Shown: positions 8,985-17,372 of the stretch, one piece after another
Layout of the letters: every line of letters starts with the position of its first letter
Numbering within the stretch: position 1 is the stretch's first letter
Origin: Thiodiazotropha sp040506195
GTDB lineage: Bacteria; Pseudomonadota; Gammaproteobacteria; Chromatiales; Chromatiaceae
DNA: 64,000 nt
Assembly: GCA_040506195.1 (NCBI GenBank)
Contig: JBEVXH010000003.1
Coordinates: 1-64,000, forward strand
Reading direction: 5' to 3'
Notes under the pieces: model-generated
What the model was told of the DNA's origin: nothing
Database searches by the model: none
The model's input: only the letters and a program-made list of their open reading frames with translations
Position numbers and translations under genes: made by a program

Positions 8985-10019
8985 ATGTTAAAGCAGAGAC
9001 TCAAGTATCTAACGAAGCTATGTGTAGCATATACACTATACTATTCAGGATTTTTAAAAATAGTTTCATCGGTACTTCTGAATAAATGTAGCGTCGTATT
9101 GATGTACCACAGGGTTCTTCCTGTTTCTTCTTTTAACAAGACTTATTCAAATAGCGCCATCATAGTCTCTACAAATACCTTTGAAAAACATGTGAATTTT
9201 CTAAAGAAAAACTTCAACGTCATTTCCTTGGATGAGTTTGAGCAACACATCAACATACACGGTTCATATCCAAGTAAATCGTGCCTTGTAACATTCGACG
9301 ATGGCTGGTTCGACAATTACGAGTATGCTTTGCCAGTCTTGGCCAAGAAAGGTGTTCCCGCAACAATTTTCCTGCCTTACAACTACATAGGCACATCACA
9401 GCGATTCTGGCAAGAGGAACTGACTGCTTTACTGCATATAATATGTAATGACCCAGGAAGTGAAGCGATTGAGTTCTTAAACGCCCTACCGTATCGAATC
9501 AATCAACCAGACAGCAATGAAACACGTGCTTCAGATATAAACGAGTGTATTAGACATATTAAAGGACTTGGTGATCAAGAGATTGATGACGTACTGGCGA
9601 ATGCAAGACAACTGTCTGCTCAAGGTTCTAAGCAACATACAAATATTGACAATTATCTCGACTGGAATAATGTGAAAGATATGATGGAGAAACACATTGC
9701 ATTCGGCTCGCACTGCCTTAGTCACCGCATTCTGACCGGCCTTTCAAAAGATAAAATGGCAGCTGAAATAGGTGAATCAAAGACTAAGATCGAAGACGCT
9801 CTCAGCACACCGGTAAAGAGCATTGCCTACCCGAATGGCAATTATAATGATGATGTTTTAAAAACGGTTAAAGCGGCGGGCTACTCACTCGGTTTCTCTA
9901 CAGTTTCCGACCATGTGGGACACACGACAAATCGGTATGCCATACCAAGAATCAACATAAATGACGCCGCTACGAAACATATCCCTCTGTTTTACTGTAG
10001 ATTATTGAAAATATTCTAA
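8985..10019 (+). CDS. Polysaccharide deacetylase (NodB/CE4 family)
   Basis: This 344-residue carbohydrate esterase 4 protein is predicted to remove N- or O-acetyl groups from a polysaccharide using a divalent metal. The NodB landmarks are present: LVTFDDGWFDN (catalytic Asp and metal Asp), FGSHCLSH (metal His pair) and IAYPNGNYND. A hydrophobic stretch near residues 15-35 suggests membrane attachment. The insertion between the first and second motifs is long. The start at 8985 has a strong AAGGAG site. The gene lies directly after the IS4 remnant, so it may have been separated from the FemAB/DegT operon by that insertion. Confidence 0.85.
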   Translation: MLKQRLKYLTKLCVAYTLYYSGFLKIVSSVLLNKCSVVLMYHRVLPVSSFNKTYSNSAIIVSTNTFEKHVNFLKKNFNVISLDEFEQHINIHGSYPSKSCLVTFDDGWFDNYEYALPVLAKKGVPATIFLPYNYIGTSQRFWQEELTALLHIICNDPGSEAIEFLNALPYRINQPDSNETRASDINECIRHIKGLGDQEIDDVLANARQLSAQGSKQHTNIDNYLDWNNVKDMMEKHIAFGSHCLSHRILTGLSKDKMAAEIGESKTKIEDALSTPVKSIAYPNGNYNDDVLKTVKAAGYSLGFSTVSDHVGHTTNRYAIPRININDAATKHIPLFYCRLLKIF

Positions 10020-10028
10020 CTGGGTATT

Positions 10029-11216
10029 TTATCCTTTACGTAAAAGCCACATAGTGATTTCAAAGAGCCAAGGCCTGATATCGTCAAGTCTCAAAACCTC
10101 ATAATACAAATTCTTTCCGCAAAACTTCATGAATTCAATAAAACTGGAAAAACGTGAAGGATAATTATGGGGAAGATTTAATGATTTACTTGATTTAAAG
10201 AATCTCATCAAAAGCAAATCAAGGTCACCACAAAGCCAGCGGGTTTGAACACCTATCTTGTAGTTATTGACGGGTTTTACGCTATTATTCGATAGTGTCT
10301 CAATAAGCAGTTTTGGAAAATCAACACCCGAATCTATCGCCAGCTGCAGTGAGCCCCAAAATCTTCCATTTATTTCCATTAGATAGGGAGTCTGGTCCGC
10401 TTCATTTTGCTTAAACTCCACCATTGCAACACCATGCCAATGTATTTCTTTAAGCAGTCTCTCGCCGTATTCCTTTGCAAATGGGTTTGGCTCAACGCTT
10501 TCACGCAGAACACTGACTCCCCCTGAAGGTGGTTTTTCTCTTAATCGTTTATGGCAAAATACGGCAATCGGCTGCCCATGCTGAAAACAGTAGAATAGAC
10601 CTGTTCCAGGTCCCTCAATCCTACTCTGCAAAAGTACTGGAAAGGTAGTTTCAGGAATAGTTAGGAGTTTTGATTTTAATTCACTTGCAGAATGCGCATA
10701 ATCGACCGATGTCGACAACCACCTGTCATCCGTTTGTATTCGGGATTTTGAAGGTTTGACTACAACAGGATAGTTAACTTCCTGGATATAGCGATCAATT
10801 TCTTCTTTCCCGTTGATCCTCACCGATGATGGTATAGGCACCTCAAGCCGCTTGGCAATTTCGATCAGGTTAGCCTTGTCTGCAGCCTGTTTAAGAATCG
10901 CTGAATCAGGAAACGGAAGTTTACATCCAGGCTCGAACAGATTTCTATGCTCAGCAATTGTTATAGTCGTTATATCTGATACCGGCAGTAATACTTCAAT
11001 TTCTTCTTCTTCAACGAAATAAGCAATGCTCTCCACAAAGCGCCTGACAGACAATTCCGGTTTAGGGTAAATCAGGCATTTGAAGCAATACTTTGAGTAA
11101 CCGGCCAAAGACTTTGCCGAATGGGAAGCAACAAAGATTCTATGCCCGGCTTTTCCCAGCGACCTTGTAATGGCTAGTGCGGCTCTGCTGCTACCATCTG
11201 TAACTAGAATATTCAT
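10029..11216 (-). CDS. ATP-grasp carboxylate-amine ligase-like protein
   Basis: This 395-residue protein has a Rossmann-like N-terminus (MNILVTDGSSRAALAITRSL) and an ATP-grasp core: YPVVVKPSKSRI, GTGLFYCFQHGQPIAVFCHKR, and the metal-binding MEINGRFWGSLQLAIDSG. Such enzymes join a carboxylate to an amine or similar nucleophile with ATP. In a polysaccharide locus this could be an amino-acid modification of sugar, but that is inference. The ATG at 11216 was chosen because the family begins at MNILV. An upstream TTG at 11300 would add 28 residues with no family support. It is convergent with the deacetylase, with 9 bp between stops. Confidence 0.75.
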   Translation of the reverse strand: MNILVTDGSSRAALAITRSLGKAGHRIFVASHSAKSLAGYSKYCFKCLIYPKPELSVRRFVESIAYFVEEEEIEVLLPVSDITTITIAEHRNLFEPGCKLPFPDSAILKQAADKANLIEIAKRLEVPIPSSVRINGKEEIDRYIQEVNYPVVVKPSKSRIQTDDRWLSTSVDYAHSASELKSKLLTIPETTFPVLLQSRIEGPGTGLFYCFQHGQPIAVFCHKRLREKPPSGGVSVLRESVEPNPFAKEYGERLLKEIHWHGVAMVEFKQNEADQTPYLMEINGRFWGSLQLAIDSGVDFPKLLIETLSNNSVKPVNNYKIGVQTRWLCGDLDLLLMRFFKSSKSLNLPHNYPSRFSSFIEFMKFCGKNLYYEVLRLDDIRPWLFEITMWLLRKG

Positions 11217-11437
11217 ATCTTGGTCTGGCTGACTTTTTTGTACATTGACTAAAAGAAGCCATCCCTGCTTCCACTGTTTCTCCAGAATTGACTGGGGCAA
11301 TATTCATATTGTTCGACTACCGATCATATAACCTCAGTCACAGATCGCGTATGTTCGAACTCAGCTTCAATGCAAGGATAATCCTACACCATTCGCTTAG
11401 ACGCTGACTATTTCTACGCCGCATTATATTAGGGTAT

Positions 11438-11457
11438 TTCACTGCTGTCCCATTAAC
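11438..11457. repeat. Solo IS4-type terminal repeat
   Basis: TTCACTGCTGTCCCATTAAC repeats the left end of the IS4 remnant at about 8026-8046 with one to two mismatches. No second end or transposase lies nearby. It reads as a leftover end from a lost insertion, directly beside an IS21-type fragment. Confidence 0.55.
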
Positions 11458-11460
11458 TGC

Positions 11461-11718
11461 GTATTCCGGCTGATACTGGACGACGAATCCGGAGCAAACT
11501 GGACAGTGATTCCGGTTTGAAACTGGACATTTTTTAGTAAGTAACCGGAATCGTTCAAGCGAAACAAGACGCGGGATTATTTTCATGGTGATCATGGCAT
11601 CCTTTCTGTTTTTTCAGGAGGTTTCATGGCCAACAAGAGGAAATCCATGCGCAAGCTGAGCCCAGTATCACTGAAAACCGAGCATAAGCCTCATGATCCA
11701 TCGCTATGCAGTCGTTGA
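11461..11718 (+). mobile_element. IS21-family left-end fragment with 5' stub of istA
   Basis: Repeated ACTGGAC motifs occur at about 11475, 11498 and 11522 (the contexts GGAGCAAACTGGACA and TTTGAAACTGGACA). They are the multiple terminal repeats typical of IS21 elements. A start codon at 11626, after a TTTCAGGAGG site, gives MANKRKSMRKL, the usual beginning of this group's IstA transposase. Family similarity then stops, and the frame closes at 11718 after about 30 codons. Everything else of the element is gone. The fragment runs into the 3' end of the minus-strand phosphatase gene. Confidence 0.65.
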
Positions 11719-12318
11719 AAGATCCTTAGTACCGTTAATCCGATTGGCCAGATCTGCAACACAAAGCTCGATCTGATCGATGGCCCTGTTCACACCCCCT
11801 TGCTCCATTCCATATGGATCCTCAACCTCGTTTCTTACATTCTCTGTAAATGCACCTATCCAAACCACTTTACTTTGTGCGTTTTTATCGAGAGCCAAAA
11901 GCATGTCCCAGTTTTTTCTGTCCATGATAACAATAAGATCAGCCCATTGCGTATCCTGCATAGAGACACGGTTAGATCTATGTGTAGTAAGATCATAGCC
12001 ACGTTTTGATAGTAATTTTAAATATTCAGAATCACAGGGCCTGTTCGCTTTGTCATAAAACCCCGCTGATTTGACCTCTGTTTTTGAAGAATCGATACTT
12101 TTTCGTAAAAGGAACTCGACAAGTGGGCTGCGATATATGTTTCCGTAGCAGAGCACTAACAGATTGCTTGACTTACCCTTATCGATGGCAATCTCACTCA
12201 TCTCGGCCGCTTTGCCCAGTACAATGAAATGACGGATACGTCTTATCAGTGCAAATACTATCCTTACCAAGACATTTTTTCTTTTCTGCATGATTATAAG
12301 TTCATCTCGGTGCATCAC
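11704..12318 (-). CDS. Low-molecular-weight protein-tyrosine phosphatase-like protein
   Basis: This 204-residue protein contains the phosphate-binding loop C-x5-R (C57 to R63, LCYGNIYRSP) and the C-terminal Asp loop EDPYG of LMW tyrosine phosphatases. Such phosphatases often sit in exopolysaccharide clusters and dephosphorylate tyrosine kinases of the Wzc type, although no kinase is in this window. The usual second Cys of the loop (CxGNxCR) is replaced by Tyr. About 45 extra residues precede the domain, including a basic hydrophobic stretch at 16-34, so an internal start (MQKRKN) is possible. The last few codons overlap the IS21 stub, so the natural C-terminus may have been altered. Confidence 0.75.
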   Translation of the reverse strand: MMHRDELIIMQKRKNVLVRIVFALIRRIRHFIVLGKAAEMSEIAIDKGKSSNLLVLCYGNIYRSPLVEFLLRKSIDSSKTEVKSAGFYDKANRPCDSEYLKLLSKRGYDLTTHRSNRVSMQDTQWADLIVIMDRKNWDMLLALDKNAQSKVVWIGAFTENVRNEVEDPYGMEQGGVNRAIDQIELCVADLANRINGTKDLSTTA

Positions 12319-12446
12319 ACAATCTCTTGACCCCCCTGGCTATATAAATAATTCTCACCTGTCCTATGGATATGGCTGAATATTTTATTACCCTATCCAA
12401 ATCAATATCTTGCACGCCGCACTCCCTCTGAACCCACTGATTCAGG

Positions 12447-13352
12447 CTAAAGCAAATATAGGCCACTTCTTGTCAATACGTCCTCGACTGAAGCGAACTT
12501 GAATTCTTCAAGCAGATTATTAAGACGACTTTCGAACTTACCGAGATTATTATAGTGCCTGAATTGTGATAAAAGGCTGGATTTTATTCTTGGCTGATCT
12601 TTATCTATTTCCCATGGATGCATATAAAATATGAACGGGAGTTCGTCACGTTGATTTATGTTTTTCAAGCCTTTTCTTGTGAGCCAATAAGGAAGCAATC
12701 TAAAGTAGCCCCCACCACTGACAGGAAACCGAGTCTTAGCAATAGCCACGGTCGACAATGGAAATTCGATGATTGAATTGCCCTTTTCCGTTATGAAGTG
12801 ATGTGGTTTTGTCTTCGCCCCGGGTATCCCATATCGATCGTGCATAATAGGGAAGATACTTGAATCGTATTTAAATCCCAGCTCCACCAATATGTCCATT
12901 GCCCATATCGATTTTTGTGTAATTGAGTAGCTGGCGGCACGGTATCCAAGTATCTGCTTGCCGGTAATTTGTTCTACTGTCGCCTTGGATCGCTTGGTTT
13001 CTTCCGTAAATGTCTCGGGGGTTTGATGGTATACCAGATCGTGGCTATATCCATGGCTTGCCACTTCGTGACCGTTTTCCGAGATCTCTCTTATAAGCTT
13101 TGGATAACGTTCGGCTGTCCAACCGAGCACAAAAAATGTTCCTTTTACATTATGCGCGTTGAATATTTCCAAGATACGTTGCGTATTTCGTTCAACACGC
13201 GATTCATACTCAGACCATCTTGATTTGTTGACCTGTTTTGAAAATGCTGAAACCTGATAATAATCCTCCACATCTACCGTTATTGCATTGACTATGCCAT
13301 CGGTTTCACATGACTTCTCATCAGATATACTGTTCATCAACTTATGACTCAT
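12447..13352 (-). CDS. XrtA-system polysaccharide deacetylase (DUF3473 type)
   Basis: This 301-residue CE4 deacetylase is of the subgroup tied to exosortase A. It has AITVDVEDYYQVSAF (catalytic and metal Asp), GTFFVLGWTAERYP, HEVASHGYSHDLVY (metal His pair), YRAASYSIT and the C-terminal DUF3473-like FIFYMHPWEID. It probably deacetylates the locus polysaccharide. It starts 25 bp downstream of the exosortase stop, consistent with one operon. The start at 13352 is retained although its ribosome-binding site is weak; a second Met five codons in is also possible. Confidence 0.9.
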   Translation of the reverse strand: MSHKLMNSISDEKSCETDGIVNAITVDVEDYYQVSAFSKQVNKSRWSEYESRVERNTQRILEIFNAHNVKGTFFVLGWTAERYPKLIREISENGHEVASHGYSHDLVYHQTPETFTEETKRSKATVEQITGKQILGYRAASYSITQKSIWAMDILVELGFKYDSSIFPIMHDRYGIPGAKTKPHHFITEKGNSIIEFPLSTVAIAKTRFPVSGGGYFRLLPYWLTRKGLKNINQRDELPFIFYMHPWEIDKDQPRIKSSLLSQFRHYNNLGKFESRLNNLLEEFKFASVEDVLTRSGLYLL

Positions 13353-13377
13353 CTCTGGGTAAGTATTAACCCGGCGA

Positions 13378-14925
13378 CTACATGGAATCCTTTAAATACT
13401 GTGTGTCTATCTGCGATTCAATTAAACCTGCATTTCCTGTAACAAACTCTTTCAATGCCTGCCTGGATTCCCCTTCATCTCTCATTTTAGAAGAGATCAG
13501 GATCGCCGTAGCGTCTGTTCTACCCTGAAACACACCTAGTATGCCGTACAATTTTGCCTTTAAGTCACTCACCGTCTCTCGGCCACCGACATAGTACCAG
13601 CTCCAAACCACACGTCTTTCGCCGCCACCGGATTGAATAACATCTTCTTTTACAACTATTTTGTTGTATGGGTCAATGTCCAAGGTGCGCTTCGTAGAGA
13701 CCTTTTTTTTCCACAAACCACTATCAAAACGCCTGTTTTTTGAATTGATTATCTCTTTTCCTTGCTCTTGCTTCCCGTAGCCTGCAAGGTAAATCTCAAC
13801 TTTTTTGCCATCGCCTTTTGCCAATTTTTTATACAATTCAATATCTGCCGACTGCCATGATGGTCCCCATGCACTCAAGTATTCCGTTTCCTTCCACTGA
13901 TCAAGGCTGAAGTTCAGTTTCGAAACTTCACCGGATGCTGATGCAGCTATAGCTCCAATTGCATAGTTAACGGCAGGACCAATCGTAGCCGACAAAATCA
14001 GAACACCAATGACAATCATACTCTTAGCTAGCTTACCTTGAATCTTTTTCTCTTGGACATTCCTGTCTTCATTACTATCTTCGGACTCCGTTGACTTCTT
14101 ATCCACTAACGCCCAGACATAGAATAGGCATGAGAAACATATCAAAAACACAACCCATCCTAGCCATATATGATCATCAAGCAGCTCATGTTTCATATTC
14201 GTATAATGACCTGCTAGTACGACGATATAAATTCTTATAACGTTGGAAACAAAAGCCATGAGAGACGCTGTGAGGATATAGATCAATGAGTGGAGCAGCC
14301 TGGACTGCATGAAGTAACCGTATAGCATGGATATGCTTACTGCCGCCACCTGATACCTTAGGCCGCTACATCTGTTTCCCACCTCGAACACGCCTTCCGG
14401 GATTGTGATTAAATAGCCATCTCTAATGGAAACATAGCCTGTCAGGTGTAGCAGTTCGTTAACCATTATGGCGGTCGGGATCTGAAGTGGCCATTCAAGC
14501 ATGGACCAGACAGGTATCGCACATATCAAGACCAATATAGGAAACAACATCCTGTAATTGCTTCTGGCACCGTACATCGCCAACACAAACACACCCAGTA
14601 ACAGGATAAATACCAACTGAGTTGCTGTTTGCAATTGGACCATCTCCGCCACCAACCAGGCAAAAGAGAGAAGCACAAGGAAGAAAATATAGAGAGGTCT
14701 GAACTTTGTCTCGAGGTTTTGTGCTCTTGTATTCCATTCTCTATAAAACATATAGACACATACAGCGAACAGTAAAAGACCGTGCGAATAGATATCACTA
14801 CCGTGAACCCAGGTATGGTAAAAGCTGTAGACAGTGGTATGGTACACGGTGCCCATGAGCACCATGCCCACTATCATTGGTAACGCACTGTGGAATTTGG
14901 CTTTTTTTATACGCAAACTATCCAT
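13378..14925 (-). CDS. xrtA: Exosortase A fused to EpsI domain
   Basis: This 515-residue integral membrane transpeptidase-like enzyme recognises C-terminal PEP-CTERM sorting signals at the periplasmic face. About eight membrane helices fill residues 15-285. The expected active-site residues are visible: Cys186 in VGNRCSGLRY, Arg231 in FVSNVIRIY and His252 in LDDHIWLGW. A soluble C-terminal domain (about 310-515) matches the EpsI/DUF3485 partner, which is separate in some organisms and fused in XrtA. No PEP-CTERM substrate protein was found in this window. The gene lies 64 bp after the phosphoglycerate-mutase-like gene and just before its dedicated deacetylase. Confidence 0.92.
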   Translation of the reverse strand: MDSLRIKKAKFHSALPMIVGMVLMGTVYHTTVYSFYHTWVHGSDIYSHGLLLFAVCVYMFYREWNTRAQNLETKFRPLYIFFLVLLSFAWLVAEMVQLQTATQLVFILLLGVFVLAMYGARSNYRMLFPILVLICAIPVWSMLEWPLQIPTAIMVNELLHLTGYVSIRDGYLITIPEGVFEVGNRCSGLRYQVAAVSISMLYGYFMQSRLLHSLIYILTASLMAFVSNVIRIYIVVLAGHYTNMKHELLDDHIWLGWVVFLICFSCLFYVWALVDKKSTESEDSNEDRNVQEKKIQGKLAKSMIVIGVLILSATIGPAVNYAIGAIAASASGEVSKLNFSLDQWKETEYLSAWGPSWQSADIELYKKLAKGDGKKVEIYLAGYGKQEQGKEIINSKNRRFDSGLWKKKVSTKRTLDIDPYNKIVVKEDVIQSGGGERRVVWSWYYVGGRETVSDLKAKLYGILGVFQGRTDATAILISSKMRDEGESRQALKEFVTGNAGLIESQIDTQYLKDSM

Positions 14926-14989
14926 GCTGATATCATCTATGAATTAACGGTTTGATTCGAATTCTGATCAATATTTTTGACCTCAATAT

Positions 14990-16048
14990 TCAAACAGAAT
15001 GAGTCCTAGTAATCCCCCCTCTCTTATAGCATGAATCCAAGCCTTTGTTCTTTTTCCAGAATCTGCGCTGCATTTTTTTCTTATCGGTCGAGTATGCACT
15101 CCCCTCGCAGTCCATTATCAACAGTGCATTATTCGTATCACTTAGTATAGTTTCAATCAAACGCTTCAGATGCTCATTCACAGAATGCAATACTGCTTCC
15201 CATTCTCTGGTATCTATGGCTAATTTCGATGCCAGGAATCCCGTATGTAAATTCACAACAATACCCTTTGTTGAGGTTATGTCATGAAAATTTTCCAAGG
15301 ATGAGGTATGGCTCACTTTTGCGATCATAGAAAGCCCCTTGACCAGTGGGTGAGATCCATAAATAGAGTCTATATTACTGTTGATTTCGGGTAAACGCCC
15401 GAATCCGGATAGCCACAATCCGCTGATAACCGCTTTTCCCTCCGCCAGTCTTTTTTGATTAACTTCGCTTTGAAAGAATAGCATTTGGATTTCGTTCAGT
15501 ATGCTGATCCATGCCTTGCTGTCCGGCCCATCGGGTAAAAATGCAGCAATATCCCGCCCAACTACAGATTCAACACTCGTTGTTGTGATCTTTGGGCAAT
15601 TTGACAGCTGCAGATACCACATCTCAGGATCAACATTAACCAAGTTCAATCCAGCCTGCTTGAAATGGGTATTGAAGAGCCCGACCAGCCGGGTGGCTTC
15701 GTCATGGGTTATCTGCAGTTGGCCTGGTCCGTGCAAACGCAAACTGTCCCGGTCAGCCACCAAATGTACCGGGGTTGCTAGTGCCCAGCAATACTCTTCA
15801 GGTTTCCCCCCACTTCCCAGTAATGAAACAGCACCAAGCGGAAGATCATTGTCTTTGCTTGACCCGGCTCCGAAGAGTTTGAACAGTGTTTCGGGTAAAT
15901 CAGCACTATTGGCAACGCATATTTTGTCGGCCCTTGTCAGTAGCTTCTCTAGCGCATCGGGACGGGGCATTTCGTCCACAGGCGCGTTTTCTCTAATTGG
16001 CCAAAACAGCTCGGGCAGTAACAGAACTAGTTTTCCGCTCTGGCTCAC
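14990..16048 (-). CDS. Conserved protein, phosphoglycerate-mutase-like (COG4255 type)
   Basis: This 352-residue soluble protein begins at a GTG (MSQSGKLVLLLPELFWP). It is the sort of gammaproteobacterial protein often annotated as a regulatory or cofactor-independent phosphoglycerate mutase-like protein beside hom-thrC. Conserved-looking stretches include ALATPVHLVADRDSLRLHGP at about 88-107 and SGLWLSGFGRLPE at about 210. I could not identify the metal-binding residues of a true phosphoglycerate mutase, so enzymatic function is doubtful. It lies 33 bp after thrC and is probably co-transcribed with it. Confidence 0.55.
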   Translation of the reverse strand: MSQSGKLVLLLPELFWPIRENAPVDEMPRPDALEKLLTRADKICVANSADLPETLFKLFGAGSSKDNDLPLGAVSLLGSGGKPEEYCWALATPVHLVADRDSLRLHGPGQLQITHDEATRLVGLFNTHFKQAGLNLVNVDPEMWYLQLSNCPKITTTSVESVVGRDIAAFLPDGPDSKAWISILNEIQMLFFQSEVNQKRLAEGKAVISGLWLSGFGRLPEINSNIDSIYGSHPLVKGLSMIAKVSHTSSLENFHDITSTKGIVVNLHTGFLASKLAIDTREWEAVLHSVNEHLKRLIETILSDTNNALLIMDCEGSAYSTDKKKMQRRFWKKNKGLDSCYKRGGITRTHSV

Positions 16049-16081
16049 GAAGGTATTAGTTGTTATCAGTATAAAAAATTT

Positions 16082-17233
16082 CTACTGATTTGCGTTCATG
16101 TTGTCAAGAATTGATTTTTTAACTTCATCAAGATCCGCATTGATCGTCAACACCGGGGATGTGGACTGCTTGATTGCGGTATCCGGATCTTTAAGTCCAT
16201 TACCGGTTAGTGTGCATACTATGCTGGAACCTTCAGGTATTTTTCCGCACTTGATATCTCTCAAGGCTCCTGCCAAGGATGTGGCCGAAGCCGGTTCACA
16301 GAAAATACCGTCTTGTTCCGCCAACATTTTCTGGGCTTCCAAAATAAGCTCATCGCTACACTCATCAAACCAACCGCCAGATTCCTCCTTGACTCTCCAG
16401 GCCTGATTCCATGATTGCGGATTACCGATACGTATCGCAGTAGCGACTGTTTCAGGATCTTTTACCGGCCCCCCGCGTAGAAAAGGCGCCGAGCCGGAAG
16501 CCTGGTAGCCAACCATTTTCGGCTGTTTGCCTGTAACCGCACCCCCCGCAAATTTACATTTCCCATTACAGTAAGTACATGCCTCAGTAACATGATCCGC
16601 CGTGGTACAGCTGTATTCTCGGTAACCTATCCAGTGCGCAGTGATGTTTCCTGCATTCCCAACCGGCAGACAATGATAGTCGGGTGCATGCCCCAACTCC
16701 TCAACGATCTCAAAAGAGGCGGTTTTCTGGCCTTGCAGGCGATACGGATTGATCGAGTTGACTATGGTTACGGGGGCATGCGAGGCAACATCTTTTACCA
16801 ACCGCATACCATCATCAAAATTCCCTTTGATCTGAATTGTAACCGCACCATACATCATTGCTTGAGCAAGCTTTCCCATGGCGATCTTTCCGTCCGGTAT
16901 TAAGACAAATGCTGTGATACCTGCACGTGCTGCATATGCAGCAGCCGCAGCCGAAGTATTTCCGGTCGATGCGCAAATGATCGCTTTACTTCCCTCCTCT
17001 ACAGCCTTGGTTACAGCCATGGTCATGCCACGGTCCTTGAAAGAGCCTGTTGGATTGAGCCCTTCGTACTTGACATAGATATCCACATCCTTCTCGATCT
17101 GTCGGGGGATGTTGTTAAGACGTATAAGCGGTGTATTACCCTCGCCAAGACTGATTATCCGGGTGTCATCATGAACAGGCAGCCTGTCGCGGTATCTTTC
17201 TATCAATCCTGTATAGCGGGTACGGAATGGCAT
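16082..17233 (-). CDS. thrC: Threonine synthase
   Basis: This 383-residue PLP enzyme converts O-phosphohomoserine to threonine. The Schiff-base Lys is K66 in PTGSFKDRGM. The phosphate cup is GNAGNITAHW (192-201), and substrate contacts include ICASTGNTSAAAAAYAAR. Between about 207 and 236 there is an extra segment with four Cys (C209, C219, C222, C226; pattern C-x9-C-x2-C-x3-C) before the family resumes at PKMVGYQASGSAPFLRGG. This could bind metal or be redox-active. The ATG follows a GAGG site. It lies 139 bp downstream of hom, probably in the same operon. Confidence 0.92.
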   Translation of the reverse strand: MPFRTRYTGLIERYRDRLPVHDDTRIISLGEGNTPLIRLNNIPRQIEKDVDIYVKYEGLNPTGSFKDRGMTMAVTKAVEEGSKAIICASTGNTSAAAAAYAARAGITAFVLIPDGKIAMGKLAQAMMYGAVTIQIKGNFDDGMRLVKDVASHAPVTIVNSINPYRLQGQKTASFEIVEELGHAPDYHCLPVGNAGNITAHWIGYREYSCTTADHVTEACTYCNGKCKFAGGAVTGKQPKMVGYQASGSAPFLRGGPVKDPETVATAIRIGNPQSWNQAWRVKEESGGWFDECSDELILEAQKMLAEQDGIFCEPASATSLAGALRDIKCGKIPEGSSIVCTLTGNGLKDPDTAIKQSTSPVLTINADLDEVKKSILDNMNANQ

Positions 17234-17372
17234 GATATAAACCTCAAAAAAAACTAATTACTGTATCGAAGAGATCAGACCAATATTATGATTTGAATGC
17301 TGCTATCGTACAGTTGTGAGTATTCGAATCCGGTACGTTTACAATGGCTTCACAAGCTTAAGAAATCACAGT

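Noticed and set aside
11338..11595. 85-codon minus-strand frame
   Set aside because: It lies antisense across the IS21 terminal repeats and has no family features.
15501..16088. 195-codon plus-strand frame opposite the phosphoglycerate-mutase-like gene
   Set aside because: It is a mirror frame of a conserved minus-strand gene, Ser/Ala-rich with no motif.
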